Shown here piece after piece: positions 42,345 through 50,637 of a stretch of DNA of 64,000 nucleotides; position 1 is the stretch's first letter; every line of letters begins with the position of its first letter. This stretch comes from Subtercola boreus (GTDB taxonomy: Bacteria > Actinomycetota > Actinomycetes > Actinomycetales > Microbacteriaceae), in the NCBI RefSeq assembly GCF_006716115.1, contig NZ_VFOO01000001.1, positions 2,604,001 through 2,668,000 on the forward strand, read 5' to 3'. The position numbers and the translations under genes were made by a program. The notes under the pieces are model-generated. The model made no database searches and was not told the origin of the DNA. It saw only the letters and a list, made by a program, of their open reading frames with translations.

Positions 42345-43940
42345 TTACGGGTTCACACTCTCCAGCCGGGACGCGGCGAGCTGCGAAGCGGCTGCCCGCG
42401 CCCCGCGCACCGCGATGGCGACACTCATCAGGGTCGGGTTCATCGCCGTGGCCGTCGGAATGAGCGCGTTCCCACCGACGACCAGGTTGTCGAAGCCCCA
42501 GACGCGCGACCACGGGTCGGCGACGGAGGCGCCGTCGTCGGCGAGCCCCATACGCATGGTGCCCATGTAGTGCAGGCTCGACCCGGCCGGCAGCAGGCGC
42601 GGTTCGGCGACGAAGTGCCCGAGGGCCCCGCCTGCACGACGCAGCAGAGCCGTGCCCTGCGCGATCTCCGCATCCTCCGACGGGGTCAGCGCGTGCTGCA
42701 CGGTCATGTTCGGGAAGCCGCGGTAGTCGAGTTCGCCGTCGTCGAAGGTGACGCCGTCTTCATAGCGGGGCTGCTTGCGCATGCCGTAGCCCATGTTCAC
42801 GTACCCCCACCGGTTGTCGGCGTACGGAGCATCCGGAGCCATCGGGAAGGGCGTGGTCTCCGAGTACATGACCTGCAGCGAGAAGGGGTGGTCGGGCTCC
42901 GAGAACGGGATCCGGTTGACCGCAGCGACCGGGTCGACGGGGTTGGTCGCGCGGCGGGCGAGCTCCTCGTCGAGCTGTTCCTCGGTGGCGAGGCGGGCCA
43001 TCCGTTCGGCGTCGAGAGCGACGGTCGAGATGACGACGGGATGCTCGGTGAGGTAGTGGCCGAGAGCCCGGGGGCGGATTCCGGATGCCCAGAGGAGCTG
43101 GGGCGAACGGAAGGCATCCGCGGCGACGACCACCAGGTCGGCCTCGAAGGTGGAGGTCTGCCCGGTTCGGAGATCTTCGACGGTGACACCGGTGACCCGC
43201 GTCCCGTCATGCTCGATGCGGCGCACGAGCGAGAGGTCGCGAAGGGTGAAACGCTGGGCGAGTGGCGACTCCGGGTCGATCAGTTCGCCGAGCACGACGT
43301 CAGAACCCGCCCAGCGCATCGAGCCGTCGGGCTGGGGGTCACCCGCGACGGGGAGGGTACTGGGGCCGTATCCGTCGGGCAGTTCTGCGGCGAACTCCCC
43401 TTCGAGCAGGGTGCGGATCGCCCCTCCCACGGCAGAATCGGCGAAGGCTGCACTCTGTACATGCAGGAGTTTCTCGGCGACCCCGATCAGTTCGTTCCAC
43501 TCAGGCTCGCCGATGAACGGGATCTTCTCGCTGAAGGCCGGCCGCGGAGTCGCGCAGGTCCAGTGCGCCGCCATGCCGCCGACGTTGGTGGAGGCGGCTC
43601 CGGCCGGGAACGTCTCCGCGTGTGCCGAGCCGGCACCGCCGAAGTCGAGCAGGTGGGTGCCTTCGCGGGCGGTGAACATGCCCTCGACCACCGGCGCCAG
43701 CGAGAGGCCGAGCTCCTCCCGGAGGCTGCCGGCCTGCGGGCCCTGCGACAGGTCCCGGGCTCGCTTCTTCTCGTCGGGGTCGGCGATGTTCCGCACGCTC
43801 TCCCCCGGCGTCGACGTCAGCTGCGGGCCGGCTTCGAACATGGTCACGCGCGCATCGGGCAGGCTCTCGAGGAGCAGCCGGGCGTAGGCGGCACCGATCG
43901 GGCCGCTGCCGACGACGGCGATGGTGGGCTGGTGCGTCAT
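42345..43940 (-). CDS. GMC flavoenzyme, pyranose oxidase/C-glycoside 3-oxidase type
   Basis: A 531-residue FAD enzyme. The Rossmann motif is VVGSGPIGAAYARLL, as in pyranose oxidases, and GGMAAHWTCATP corresponds to their STHWTC motif, whose histidine binds FAD covalently in pyranose 2-oxidase. Near the end are the catalytic histidine region SSLHYMGTMRMG and asparagine region TAMNPTLMSVAIA. Bacterial relatives (CarA-type) oxidise the sugar of C-glycosides at C3. Start ATG has AAGGAG seven bases upstream; eight more codons are open into the MFS gene end. Follows a transporter gene. The C-deglycosidase genes downstream make a 3-oxidase role plausible. Confidence 0.8.
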   Translation of the reverse strand: MTHQPTIAVVGSGPIGAAYARLLLESLPDARVTMFEAGPQLTSTPGESVRNIADPDEKKRARDLSQGPQAGSLREELGLSLAPVVEGMFTAREGTHLLDFGGAGSAHAETFPAGAASTNVGGMAAHWTCATPRPAFSEKIPFIGEPEWNELIGVAEKLLHVQSAAFADSAVGGAIRTLLEGEFAAELPDGYGPSTLPVAGDPQPDGSMRWAGSDVVLGELIDPESPLAQRFTLRDLSLVRRIEHDGTRVTGVTVEDLRTGQTSTFEADLVVVAADAFRSPQLLWASGIRPRALGHYLTEHPVVISTVALDAERMARLATEEQLDEELARRATNPVDPVAAVNRIPFSEPDHPFSLQVMYSETTPFPMAPDAPYADNRWGYVNMGYGMRKQPRYEDGVTFDDGELDYRGFPNMTVQHALTPSEDAEIAQGTALLRRAGGALGHFVAEPRLLPAGSSLHYMGTMRMGLADDGASVADPWSRVWGFDNLVVGGNALIPTATAMNPTLMSVAIAVRGARAAASQLAASRLESVNP

Positions 43941-43969
43941 GAGTGCTCCTTCGTTTTCGGACATGTGGT

Positions 43970-45451
43970 TCAGACAGCGAGTGGTTCCGGTTCGGCGACG
44001 CGCTCGGCCGAGAGCCGGCCCGCGGGCAGGAGCACGCTGGCGACGATACCGACCCCGTAGGTGATGGCGAGCGCGAGGAACACCGGCGAGAAGACATCGT
44101 GGTAGATCGCGGCGACCTCGGCCTGCACGGCACCGCCGGAACCCTGCACGAGCTGCGGCGTCAACGTCGAGGCATCGAGCCCGGCGGGCAGCAGGGCGGC
44201 CACGCCGAAACCGACGACCCCGCCGATGACCGCCGTCGCGACGGTGGATCCGACCTGGCGCACCAGATTGACGGTCGAGGTGATGGTGCCCGTCTCGCGG
44301 TCGGAGACCGCGCTCTGCACCACCGCGACGATGAGGCTCATGAAGGCTCCCGTGCCCACCCCGACGACAGCCATGACGACCATCGGCACCCAGAGCGGCA
44401 GTCCGGCCGGCAGCACCGACATCACGAAGAGGCCGCCGGCGCCCAGAGCTGTTCCGATCAGGGGGAAGGGCCGGTAGTGGCCCGTGCGGCTGGCGAGCCA
44501 GCCGGTGAGCAGGTTGCTGACGAGCATCCCGAAGACCGTCGCGATCGGCACGAGCCCCGACGCTGTCGCGCTCAGTCCGTACGTCATCTGGAAGTAGGTC
44601 GGCAGGTAGGAGGTGATCGAGAACAGCCCGACGCCGATGATCGCGGAGATGGCCACGCCGGCCGCCACGGTGCGGTTCGCGAAGACGCGGAGCGGCACCA
44701 GCGGGTCGGCGACGCGGAACTCCACGACGAAGAAGACGATGAAGGCCAGGGCCGAGACCGCGAACGCCAGAACCGACGGAGAGCCGAGGGCGGGGTCGCC
44801 GATCCAGGTCACGGCGAGAACGAGGGCGGTCAGGGCGACCGTCAGGGACGCCGCGCCGGCGAAGTCGAACCGGGCTTTCACCCCGGGAGCGACGTGCGGC
44901 ACCGCGAAGAGCGCGAGAGCGAAGGCGGCGAAGCCGATCGGGATGTTGATCCAGAAGATCCACGGCCAGCCCCAGGTGTCGGCGATGAGCCCGCCGAGAA
45001 CCGGTCCGACGAGGATCGCGATGGGGAAGGCCGCCCCGATGATGGCCATCAGGCGCGGCCGCTCGCGGGGCGACGTGACGCGCGCGACGATCGTCTGCGA
45101 CATCAGCTGCAACCCGGCGGAACTCATGCCCTGCACGACCCGGGCCACGATGAGCCAGGCCATGCTGGACGCGAGTCCGCAGGCGAACGACGCCGCCACG
45201 AAGACGACCAGCGATGCCAGGAACACTGCGCGCGGCCCGAAGAGGTCGCCGAGCTTGCCGATGATGGGGAGCGTGACGGTGCTCGCGAGGGTGTAGCCGA
45301 CGATCACCCAGCCCAGGTGCTGCAGCGCACCGAGGTCGCCGGCGATCGTCGCGAGCGAGGTGGAGACGACCGTGTTGTCGAGGGCGCCGATGAAGGAGAC
45401 GGTGAGCAGGGAGACGACGAGGAGACGAAGTCGGAGCGGGGAGAGTGCCAT
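43970..45451 (-). CDS. MFS transporter, DHA2 (EmrB/QacA) type
   Basis: A 493-residue carrier with fourteen predicted helices. It starts with the typical FIGALDNTVVSTSLATIAGDL and has GKLGDLFGPRAVFLAS in loop 2-3 and VGPVLGGLIAD in helix 5. Usually drug/proton antiporters; in catabolic clusters this group can also move aromatic acids. I use the ATG at 45451 with GGTGAT ten bases upstream; in-frame starts at 45463 and 45466 are possible. Promoter at 45555-45583. Located directly upstream of the GMC oxidase gene on the same strand. Confidence 0.87.
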   Translation of the reverse strand: MALSPLRLRLLVVSLLTVSFIGALDNTVVSTSLATIAGDLGALQHLGWVIVGYTLASTVTLPIIGKLGDLFGPRAVFLASLVVFVAASFACGLASSMAWLIVARVVQGMSSAGLQLMSQTIVARVTSPRERPRLMAIIGAAFPIAILVGPVLGGLIADTWGWPWIFWINIPIGFAAFALALFAVPHVAPGVKARFDFAGAASLTVALTALVLAVTWIGDPALGSPSVLAFAVSALAFIVFFVVEFRVADPLVPLRVFANRTVAAGVAISAIIGVGLFSITSYLPTYFQMTYGLSATASGLVPIATVFGMLVSNLLTGWLASRTGHYRPFPLIGTALGAGGLFVMSVLPAGLPLWVPMVVMAVVGVGTGAFMSLIVAVVQSAVSDRETGTITSTVNLVRQVGSTVATAVIGGVVGFGVAALLPAGLDASTLTPQLVQGSGGAVQAEVAAIYHDVFSPVFLALAITYGVGIVASVLLPAGRLSAERVAEPEPLAV

Positions 45452-45554
45452 AGGTGTTCGCATCACCCGAGAGATCGGGCCGTCGACGAGACCTTCTGTG
45501 CCCCCGGAGCATCGTCACTCCGAGGAACGGGCGGGAAGCCCCTGCGTCCAGTCC

Positions 45555-45583
45555 AGCTTAGACCGGCTTATGTCGAATTGCAA
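45555..45583 (-). promoter_or_regulatory. Probable promoter of the MFS/GMC oxidase operon
   Basis: Read on the minus strand, TTGCAA (45578-45583) and TAAGCT (45555-45560) are 17 bases apart, a fair -35/-10 pair for actinobacteria (TANNNT at -10). The spacer contains the motif shared with the C-deglycosidase promoter region. The MFS start is about 100 bases downstream. Confidence 0.45.
45566..45579 (-). promoter_or_regulatory. Shared motif AATTCGACATAAGC (ROK regulon candidate)
   Basis: This 14-base sequence matches 55963-55976 (AATTAGACATAAGC) at 13 of 14 positions and in the same orientation relative to the gene. It lies between the -35 and -10 boxes of the MFS/GMC promoter, an ideal place for a repressor. 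The ROK protein encoded at 54683 is the natural candidate, because its own upstream region has a weaker match at 54601. Confidence 0.55.
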
Positions 45584-45593
45584 CTGAAGTCGG

Positions 45594-46382
45594 TCACAAT
45601 GCGGCGCTTGCGGCAGAGTGACGGATGCTGTCGCTCATGTACTTCGAGCCGCCGGCCGAGGTGAACCCTCCGTCGACCGGGATCTCGGCGCCGGAGATGT
45701 ACGACGCGGCATCCGAGCAGAGGAACACGGCCAGTTCGGCCACCTCCTGCGCCGCGCCGAGCCGTTCGAGCGGGGTCAGCGCGAGCTGCGCGTCCCGCAT
45801 CGCCGAGGGGGCACCCCGGGTCATGTCGGTCTCGATGAAGCCGGGGTGCACGGCGTTGACCCGGATGCCCCGCGGCCCGTACTCGGCCGCCGCGACGTGA
45901 GTGAGACCGCGGAGGCCCCACTTCGACGCGGTGTAGGCGGCCGTGTAGTGGGCCGTGAGCGCCGCCGACGATCCGACGTTCAGGATCGACGAACCGGCAC
46001 CCATCAGCGGAGCGAGCGCCTGGATGCCGAGCATCGGACCGGTCAGGTTCACGGCGAGCACCCGCTCCCAGTCGCTGAGGAGAGTCTCGCCGAGCCGCGC
46101 GCGGTGCGTGATGCCGGCGTTGTTGATGAGTGCGCGGAGGGTGTCGCCTTTCAGCTCGGCGGCGAGGAGCGCGGCAAGCTGCTGCCAGCCGTGCTCGCTG
46201 GTCACGTCGAGGTGCCGGTAGGTGACGTCGGTGCCCGCGAACACCTCGGGCGTCTCCGTCGGCAGGTCCACCGCGATCACCCGGGCACCGGATGTCGCGA
46301 GCAGCAGCGCCTCGGCCGCGCCCTGTCCCCCGCCGGCACCCGTCACCACGACCATCCGCCCCGCAAGGCCCGGGTACGTCAT
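45594..46382 (-). CDS. Short-chain dehydrogenase/reductase (SDR)
   Basis: A 262-residue SDR with TGAGGGQG near residue 15, NNAG near 88 and the catalytic YTASK near 152. The ending SGAEIPVDGGFTSAGG is typical. Last gene of the seven-gene aromatic operon; its start overlaps the FAH stop (ATGA). It may dehydrogenate a dihydrodiol or hydroxy-acid intermediate; the substrate is inferred from context only. Confidence 0.88.
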   Translation of the reverse strand: MTYPGLAGRMVVVTGAGGGQGAAEALLLATSGARVIAVDLPTETPEVFAGTDVTYRHLDVTSEHGWQQLAALLAAELKGDTLRALINNAGITHRARLGETLLSDWERVLAVNLTGPMLGIQALAPLMGAGSSILNVGSSAALTAHYTAAYTASKWGLRGLTHVAAAEYGPRGIRVNAVHPGFIETDMTRGAPSAMRDAQLALTPLERLGAAQEVAELAVFLCSDAASYISGAEIPVDGGFTSAGGSKYMSDSIRHSAASAAL

Positions 46383-47404
46383 CGGTTCGCGCCGCGGGTG
46401 CGGGCGCGGCTGCGCACCCGGGCTGGCGGGATGATCGGGGCGGGCGACGCAGCCCCGACAATCGACACCAGCTCGCCCACGCCCTCGACCGTCATGCGAA
46501 CCACGTCACCCTCGCGAAGCGGCGCGGGTGTCAGATCGCCGCGGCGCCCCCAGAGCTCTGAGAGACATCCACCGTTGCCGGTCGTGCCCGAACCGAGCAC
46601 GTCGCCTGCGACCACCCGCGAGTTGCGGCTGGCGTAGGCCACGAGGTCGCCGAACGGCCAGCCCATGTTCGACACGAGGTCTTCGCCGACCAGCTCGTCG
46701 TTGACGCGAACCTCGGCGCGAACCGCGAGGAAGCCGTCGGCGTCGAGATACGGCTCGAGTTCGTCGGCCGTGACGATCCACGGGCCGAGGCTCGTGCCGA
46801 AGTCCTTGCCCTTCGCAGGACCCAGGCGCACCTTCATCTCCCGCGACTGCAGGTCGCGCGCCGACCAGTCGTTCATCACCGTGTAGCCGAAGATGGCGCC
46901 CCCGGCCTCGGCGGGCGTGAGGTTCGTGCCGCCGTCACCGCCGATCACCGCCGCGACCTCGAGCTCGAAGTCGAGCCGCTCCGTGACGGGAGGACACACG
47001 GGTTCGTCAGGACCGAGCACGGTGTGCGGGTTCGTGAAGTAGAAGGTGGGTGCTTCATACCACTCGGGAACGACCTCGCTCTTGCCGTCGACGGAGGCGC
47101 TCACCCCTTCGACGTGCTCCTCGAACGCCACGAAGTCGCGGATGCTCGACGGCACCAGCGGCGCGAGAAGCTGCACCTCGGCCAGGGATCGACCGGCCTC
47201 GGCGAGCGACCTGCCCGGAGCCGCCTCGCGCTCCACTTCCGCGTGGAGCTCGGCCGCGAGCGCCAGCCCGCCGTGAAGCACCGCGCCCACGGTCAGCCCG
47301 CGCGGGAACTCCACCACGCGCGATCCGATCACGAAGCCCTCGCCGGCGACATCCTCCCCCACGGCGCCCGGCTGCCCGGACACCGTCCAGCGGGCGATCC
47401 TCAC
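46379..47404 (-). CDS. Fumarylacetoacetate hydrolase (FAH) family protein
   Basis: A 341-residue protein of the fumarylacetoacetase-like branch. The metal site glutamates are in RLDFELEVAAVIGG, and LGSGTTGNGG replaces the SGTP loop of smaller members, as in true fumarylacetoacetases. WSARDLQSREMK is also conserved. GTG start overlaps the amidohydrolase stop (GTGA). It would split a diketo acid from ring cleavage. One of three FAH proteins in the window. Confidence 0.88.
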   Translation of the reverse strand: MRIARWTVSGQPGAVGEDVAGEGFVIGSRVVEFPRGLTVGAVLHGGLALAAELHAEVEREAAPGRSLAEAGRSLAEVQLLAPLVPSSIRDFVAFEEHVEGVSASVDGKSEVVPEWYEAPTFYFTNPHTVLGPDEPVCPPVTERLDFELEVAAVIGGDGGTNLTPAEAGGAIFGYTVMNDWSARDLQSREMKVRLGPAKGKDFGTSLGPWIVTADELEPYLDADGFLAVRAEVRVNDELVGEDLVSNMGWPFGDLVAYASRNSRVVAGDVLGSGTTGNGGCLSELWGRRGDLTPAPLREGDVVRMTVEGVGELVSIVGAASPAPIIPPARVRSRARTRGANR

Positions 47405-48417
47405 GGCGTCACCCGCGCGCCGAGCAGCGCGTCGGCGTTGCCGCCCAGGATCTGCTGCACCGCGTCGTCGTCGAGCGCGGCCGACCGCACGAACGCCACC
47501 GGATCCTCCGGCCCCATGTCGAACGGGAAGTCGCTGCCGAGCAGCACCTGCGACGCACCGACGATCTCGACGAGATGCCGGAGCCCCCGCGGGTCGTGCA
47601 CCACCGTGTCGAACCAGATGCGCGACAGGTAGCTCGACGGCTCGTGCGAGCAGCCGTGCGCCTCGGGACGAACCCGCCAGGCGTGGTCGGAGCGGCCGAT
47701 CGCGGTCGGCAGGTACCCGCCGCCGTGGGCCGCCACGATCCGGAGTCCCGGGTGCCTGTCGAGCACCCCCGAGAAGATCAGGTGCGAGAGGGCCACCGCG
47801 TTCTCGGTCGGCTGTCCGACGGTGTTCGAGAGGTAGAACCGGTCGAGCCGTTCGTCGAGGCTGCAGCCGAACGGGTGCAGGAAGACGATCGCCCCGAGCT
47901 CCTCGGCCCGCGCCCAGAACGGCTCCAGCCGTTCATCCGACAGCTCGACGTCTCCCGCGAACGACGAGATCTCGACACCCGCGAGCCCGCGGCCGAGCAC
48001 GGCGTCGTCGAGGCACTCCACCAGGCGGGACGGATGCTGCAGCGGCACGACCCCGAGCCCCGTGAGCCTGTCGGGGGCGCCGGCGACGTGTTCCGCGACG
48101 AGCCGGTTCGTCTCGAGCGCGATCCAGACCGCGAGGCCCTCCTCTGCCCAGGGGTAGAAGTGGCTGGGCGAGGCACTCACCCACTGCCGATCGACCTGCT
48201 GGGCATCCATCGCCGCGAGCCGCGCGCCGAGGTCGGTGAGGCGGCCGAAACGCTCGCGGATCATGGCCCCGGATGCTGCGAGACTCTCCGGCCCGTTCCG
48301 TCGGGCTTCGAGCTGCTGCGCGTCGGCGAACCCCTCGGGTGCGCGGCCCTGAACCGCCGCCTGGAGAGCGGGAAGCAGCACGTGGGCGTGCACGTCGGTG
48401 GTCACGTGCGCGCTCAT
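47401..48417 (-). CDS. Amidohydrolase-family decarboxylase/hydrolase (ACMSD-like)
   Basis: A 338-residue TIM-barrel protein. Metal ligands are visible: DVHAHVL (HxH near residue 10), FLHPFG, VAAHGGGYLP and the aspartate in LGSDFPFD. This layout belongs to the ACMSD group, whose members decarboxylate aromatic or muconate-semialdehyde acids without oxygen. ATG start overlaps the stop of the FAD monooxygenase gene. In this operon it could decarboxylate a benzoate-type acid or a ring-cleavage product. Confidence 0.82.
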   Translation of the reverse strand: MSAHVTTDVHAHVLLPALQAAVQGRAPEGFADAQQLEARRNGPESLAASGAMIRERFGRLTDLGARLAAMDAQQVDRQWVSASPSHFYPWAEEGLAVWIALETNRLVAEHVAGAPDRLTGLGVVPLQHPSRLVECLDDAVLGRGLAGVEISSFAGDVELSDERLEPFWARAEELGAIVFLHPFGCSLDERLDRFYLSNTVGQPTENAVALSHLIFSGVLDRHPGLRIVAAHGGGYLPTAIGRSDHAWRVRPEAHGCSHEPSSYLSRIWFDTVVHDPRGLRHLVEIVGASQVLLGSDFPFDMGPEDPVAFVRSAALDDDAVQQILGGNADALLGARVTP

Positions 48418-49553
48418 GCCGGCTGCGCCATCTTCTGGGCGATGCCGAAGATCAGCCCGGGGGCGTCAGCGTCCCTGTTGTGTTCGAGCTGCCATTGGCC
48501 GAGCTGCACGGATGCCTCCACCACCGCCTGCGCACGCGGCAGCCGACGCTCGTGAAAGGTCTGCCACAGCGACTCGTCGAGCGCCGGGGACTCGACGAGG
48601 AGCTCGCTCAGCACGAATGCGTCTTCGAGCGCCTGCGCGGCACCCTGCGCGATCGTCGGCGGGCAGCTGTGCGCCGCGTCGCCGATGATGACGATGCGGC
48701 CGCGGTTCCATGGGGCAGGCACGATGTGCGAGGTGAACCAGGTGTAGTTGACCCGCGCATCGGTTCCCGCGAGGTCGCGGCGGATCGACTCCCACGGCCC
48801 CTGGTAGGCCAGCGACTGCTCGCTCATCAGTCGGGCCGCGTCTTCTGACGTGATTCCGGCGCGATCGTGCGACGCCTCGACGAGGAACGCGTACATCGAG
48901 TTCTCGCCGGTGGGCGTGTAGCCGGCGATGTAGGCGGGGCCGCCGTAGTACAGCTCGCTGTGCTCGACCTCGGCCGGGCGCGACACCTGGGCGCGCCAGA
49001 TCCCCATGCCCGTTCGAACAGGCACCGTGTCGATGCCGATCAGGTCGCGAACGCCCGAGTGCACACCGTCTGCCCCGACAAGCAGGTCGTACGTGCCGAC
49101 CGACTCCCCGTTCACCCACACCTCGACCGCGTCGTCGCCCACCTGTTCCGCACCGGTCACGGCCGATGCGAAGTGGATGCCCACCCCGACCTCCTCGGCC
49201 CGTTCGAGCAGCACACGGTTGAGGTCGGGCCGGTACATCCCCATAGCGGCCGGGTAGTCGGGGCCACCGGTCTGCACCTCGGGAAGGTCGGCGATCACGG
49301 GCGCCCCGGGGCCGGGAGCCCTGATGCTCAGACCCTCGAACGGGTAACCGAGCTCCCGGATGCGCGGCCAGACGCCGAGCGCATCGAACACCCGGAGCGC
49401 ATTGCCCTGCAGCGTGATTCCCGAGCCGACGGTGCTGAGTTCGGGCTTCAGCTCGAAGACGTCGACCTCCACGCCGGCTTTCGCGAGCTGGATGGCGGTC
49501 GCGAGCGCGGCCGCCCCGCTTCCGGCGATGGCCACTTTCTGCACTGCTGTCAT
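48414..49553 (-). CDS. FAD-dependent monooxygenase (salicylate/hydroxybenzoate hydroxylase-like)
   Basis: A 379-residue hydroxylase. The N-terminal dinucleotide motif is VAIAGSGAAALATAIQLA, which departs from the usual GGGxAG pattern. The GADGVHSGVR motif and IVIIGDAAHSCPPTIAQG are well kept. It would hydroxylate an aromatic acid with NAD(P)H. A 9-base tandem repeat (49584-49628) lies just upstream of its start, in the spacer to the cyclase gene, the only long gap within the operon. Confidence 0.87.
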   Translation of the reverse strand: MTAVQKVAIAGSGAAALATAIQLAKAGVEVDVFELKPELSTVGSGITLQGNALRVFDALGVWPRIRELGYPFEGLSIRAPGPGAPVIADLPEVQTGGPDYPAAMGMYRPDLNRVLLERAEEVGVGIHFASAVTGAEQVGDDAVEVWVNGESVGTYDLLVGADGVHSGVRDLIGIDTVPVRTGMGIWRAQVSRPAEVEHSELYYGGPAYIAGYTPTGENSMYAFLVEASHDRAGITSEDAARLMSEQSLAYQGPWESIRRDLAGTDARVNYTWFTSHIVPAPWNRGRIVIIGDAAHSCPPTIAQGAAQALEDAFVLSELLVESPALDESLWQTFHERRLPRAQAVVEASVQLGQWQLEHNRDADAPGLIFGIAQKMAQPA

Positions 49554-49583
49554 GTCAGAACCTCTCTGTCCTGTGGTCTTGCG

Positions 49584-49628
49584 TTCGGGTGATTCGGGTC
49601 GTTCGGGTCGTTCGGGTCGTTCGGGTCG
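49584..49628. repeat. Tandem repeat, five units of 9 bases
   Basis: TTCGGGTGA is followed by four perfect copies of TTCGGGTCG, and a degenerate sixth unit follows. It fills most of the 85-base spacer between the cyclase stop and the monooxygenase start in an operon where other neighbours overlap or lie within two bases. Copy number changes would alter the distance to the ribosome site. Confidence 0.9.
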
Positions 49629-49638
49629 AGCGGGTGCG

Positions 49639-50637
49639 TCAGAAGATGGCGACCGGGTTGATCGGCGAGCCGACAGCCCCCGTGATGGCGAGCGGCGAGG
49701 CCACGAGCAGGAACTCGTACCGGCCCCGCGCCAGGCACGACTCGGCGAGCGCGTCGAGATCCCACAGCTCCCCGATCGTGAGCCCGATGTTCGGGATCGC
49801 CACCTGGTGCAGCGGCTGGAACGCCGCCACGTCGAACTCGTTGGGCCGCACTTCGAAGCCCCACGTGTCGGTTGCGATCGCGGCGACCTCGGTACGGTGG
49901 ATCCAGCCCGCCGTGGTGAGCGAGAGCCCGGGCGCGGGCCCGCCGGCGTAGTCGCCCCAGCCGTCGCGCTTCGCCCGCGCCAACTGGCCGGTGCGCACTA
50001 CGACCATGTCCCCCCTGCCCACGGCGCTCGTGGCACCCTGGGCGGCGATGCAGGCGTCGAGGTCGGCAGCCGTGATCGCGTAGCCGTCGGGCAGCTCACC
50101 GGTCTCGGGGTACAGGTGCCGGCCGAGGTCGAGCAGTACCCCGCGCGAGACGCCCGCGGCCGCTGCATGCTCGATGCCCGTCACGAGGTCACCGTCGCTC
50201 GTCACGACGTCACCCGCCCGCCGGCCGTTCCAGGCGAAGCCGTGGTCGAAGATGTGGCCGAGGCCGTCCCACTGGGTCGAGCACTGCAGGGGCATCGCGA
50301 CGATGTCGTCGGCTCCCCCGATGCCGTGCGGGAATCCCTGGTTGCCCCGTTCGGCATCCGTCCCCGTGTCGAGCATGGTGTGCACCGGGTTGGTGCGGCG
50401 ACGCCAGCCCTTCTGCGGTCCGTTCATGTCGAACGGCTGCGTCAGCGAGACGACGGTGCCATCGGTGACGAGGGCCGCCGCCTGCCGGCGCTTGGCGGCG
50501 TCGACGAAGTTGAGAGTGCCGAGAACGTCGTCTTCGCCCCAGCGACCCCAGTTGCGGTAGGCCTCGGCCCGCGCGTTGATCTCCGCCTCGGGGTCGCTCC
50601 GGTCGAGGCCCTCCGGATGCTCGGCAGGGGCCGTCAC
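49639..50637 (-). CDS. Cyclase family protein (metal-dependent hydrolase)
   Basis: A 332-residue protein of the cyclase/kynurenine-formamidase-like superfamily. STQWDGLGHIFDHGFAWNG is the metal-binding block (family form HxGTHxDxxxH, here partly changed), and GDMVVVRTG is the typical later block. The GTG start overlaps the FAH stop. In aromatic clusters these enzymes hydrolyse cyclic esters or amides. Function here is inferred. Confidence 0.82.
   Translation of the reverse strand: MTAPAEHPEGLDRSDPEAEINARAEAYRNWGRWGEDDVLGTLNFVDAAKRRQAAALVTDGTVVSLTQPFDMNGPQKGWRRRTNPVHTMLDTGTDAERGNQGFPHGIGGADDIVAMPLQCSTQWDGLGHIFDHGFAWNGRRAGDVVTSDGDLVTGIEHAAAAGVSRGVLLDLGRHLYPETGELPDGYAITAADLDACIAAQGATSAVGRGDMVVVRTGQLARAKRDGWGDYAGGPAPGLSLTTAGWIHRTEVAAIATDTWGFEVRPNEFDVAAFQPLHQVAIPNIGLTIGELWDLDALAESCLARGRYEFLLVASPLAITGAVGSPINPVAIF

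Noticed and set aside
42345-45518. A very long minus-strand open frame (1057 codons) covering the GMC oxidase and the MFS region
   Set aside because: Only the first third from the stop codes for the GMC enzyme. Beyond 43964 it is the wrong frame of the MFS gene, which has its own clear, well-supported frame.
43943-45664. A 573-codon plus-strand frame
   Set aside because: It is antisense to the MFS transporter, with low-complexity Asp/Arg/Gly/His composition typical of GC-rich shadow frames.
49584-49628. CRISPR array
   Set aside because: The units are 9 bases long and adjacent, without spacers; a simple tandem repeat.
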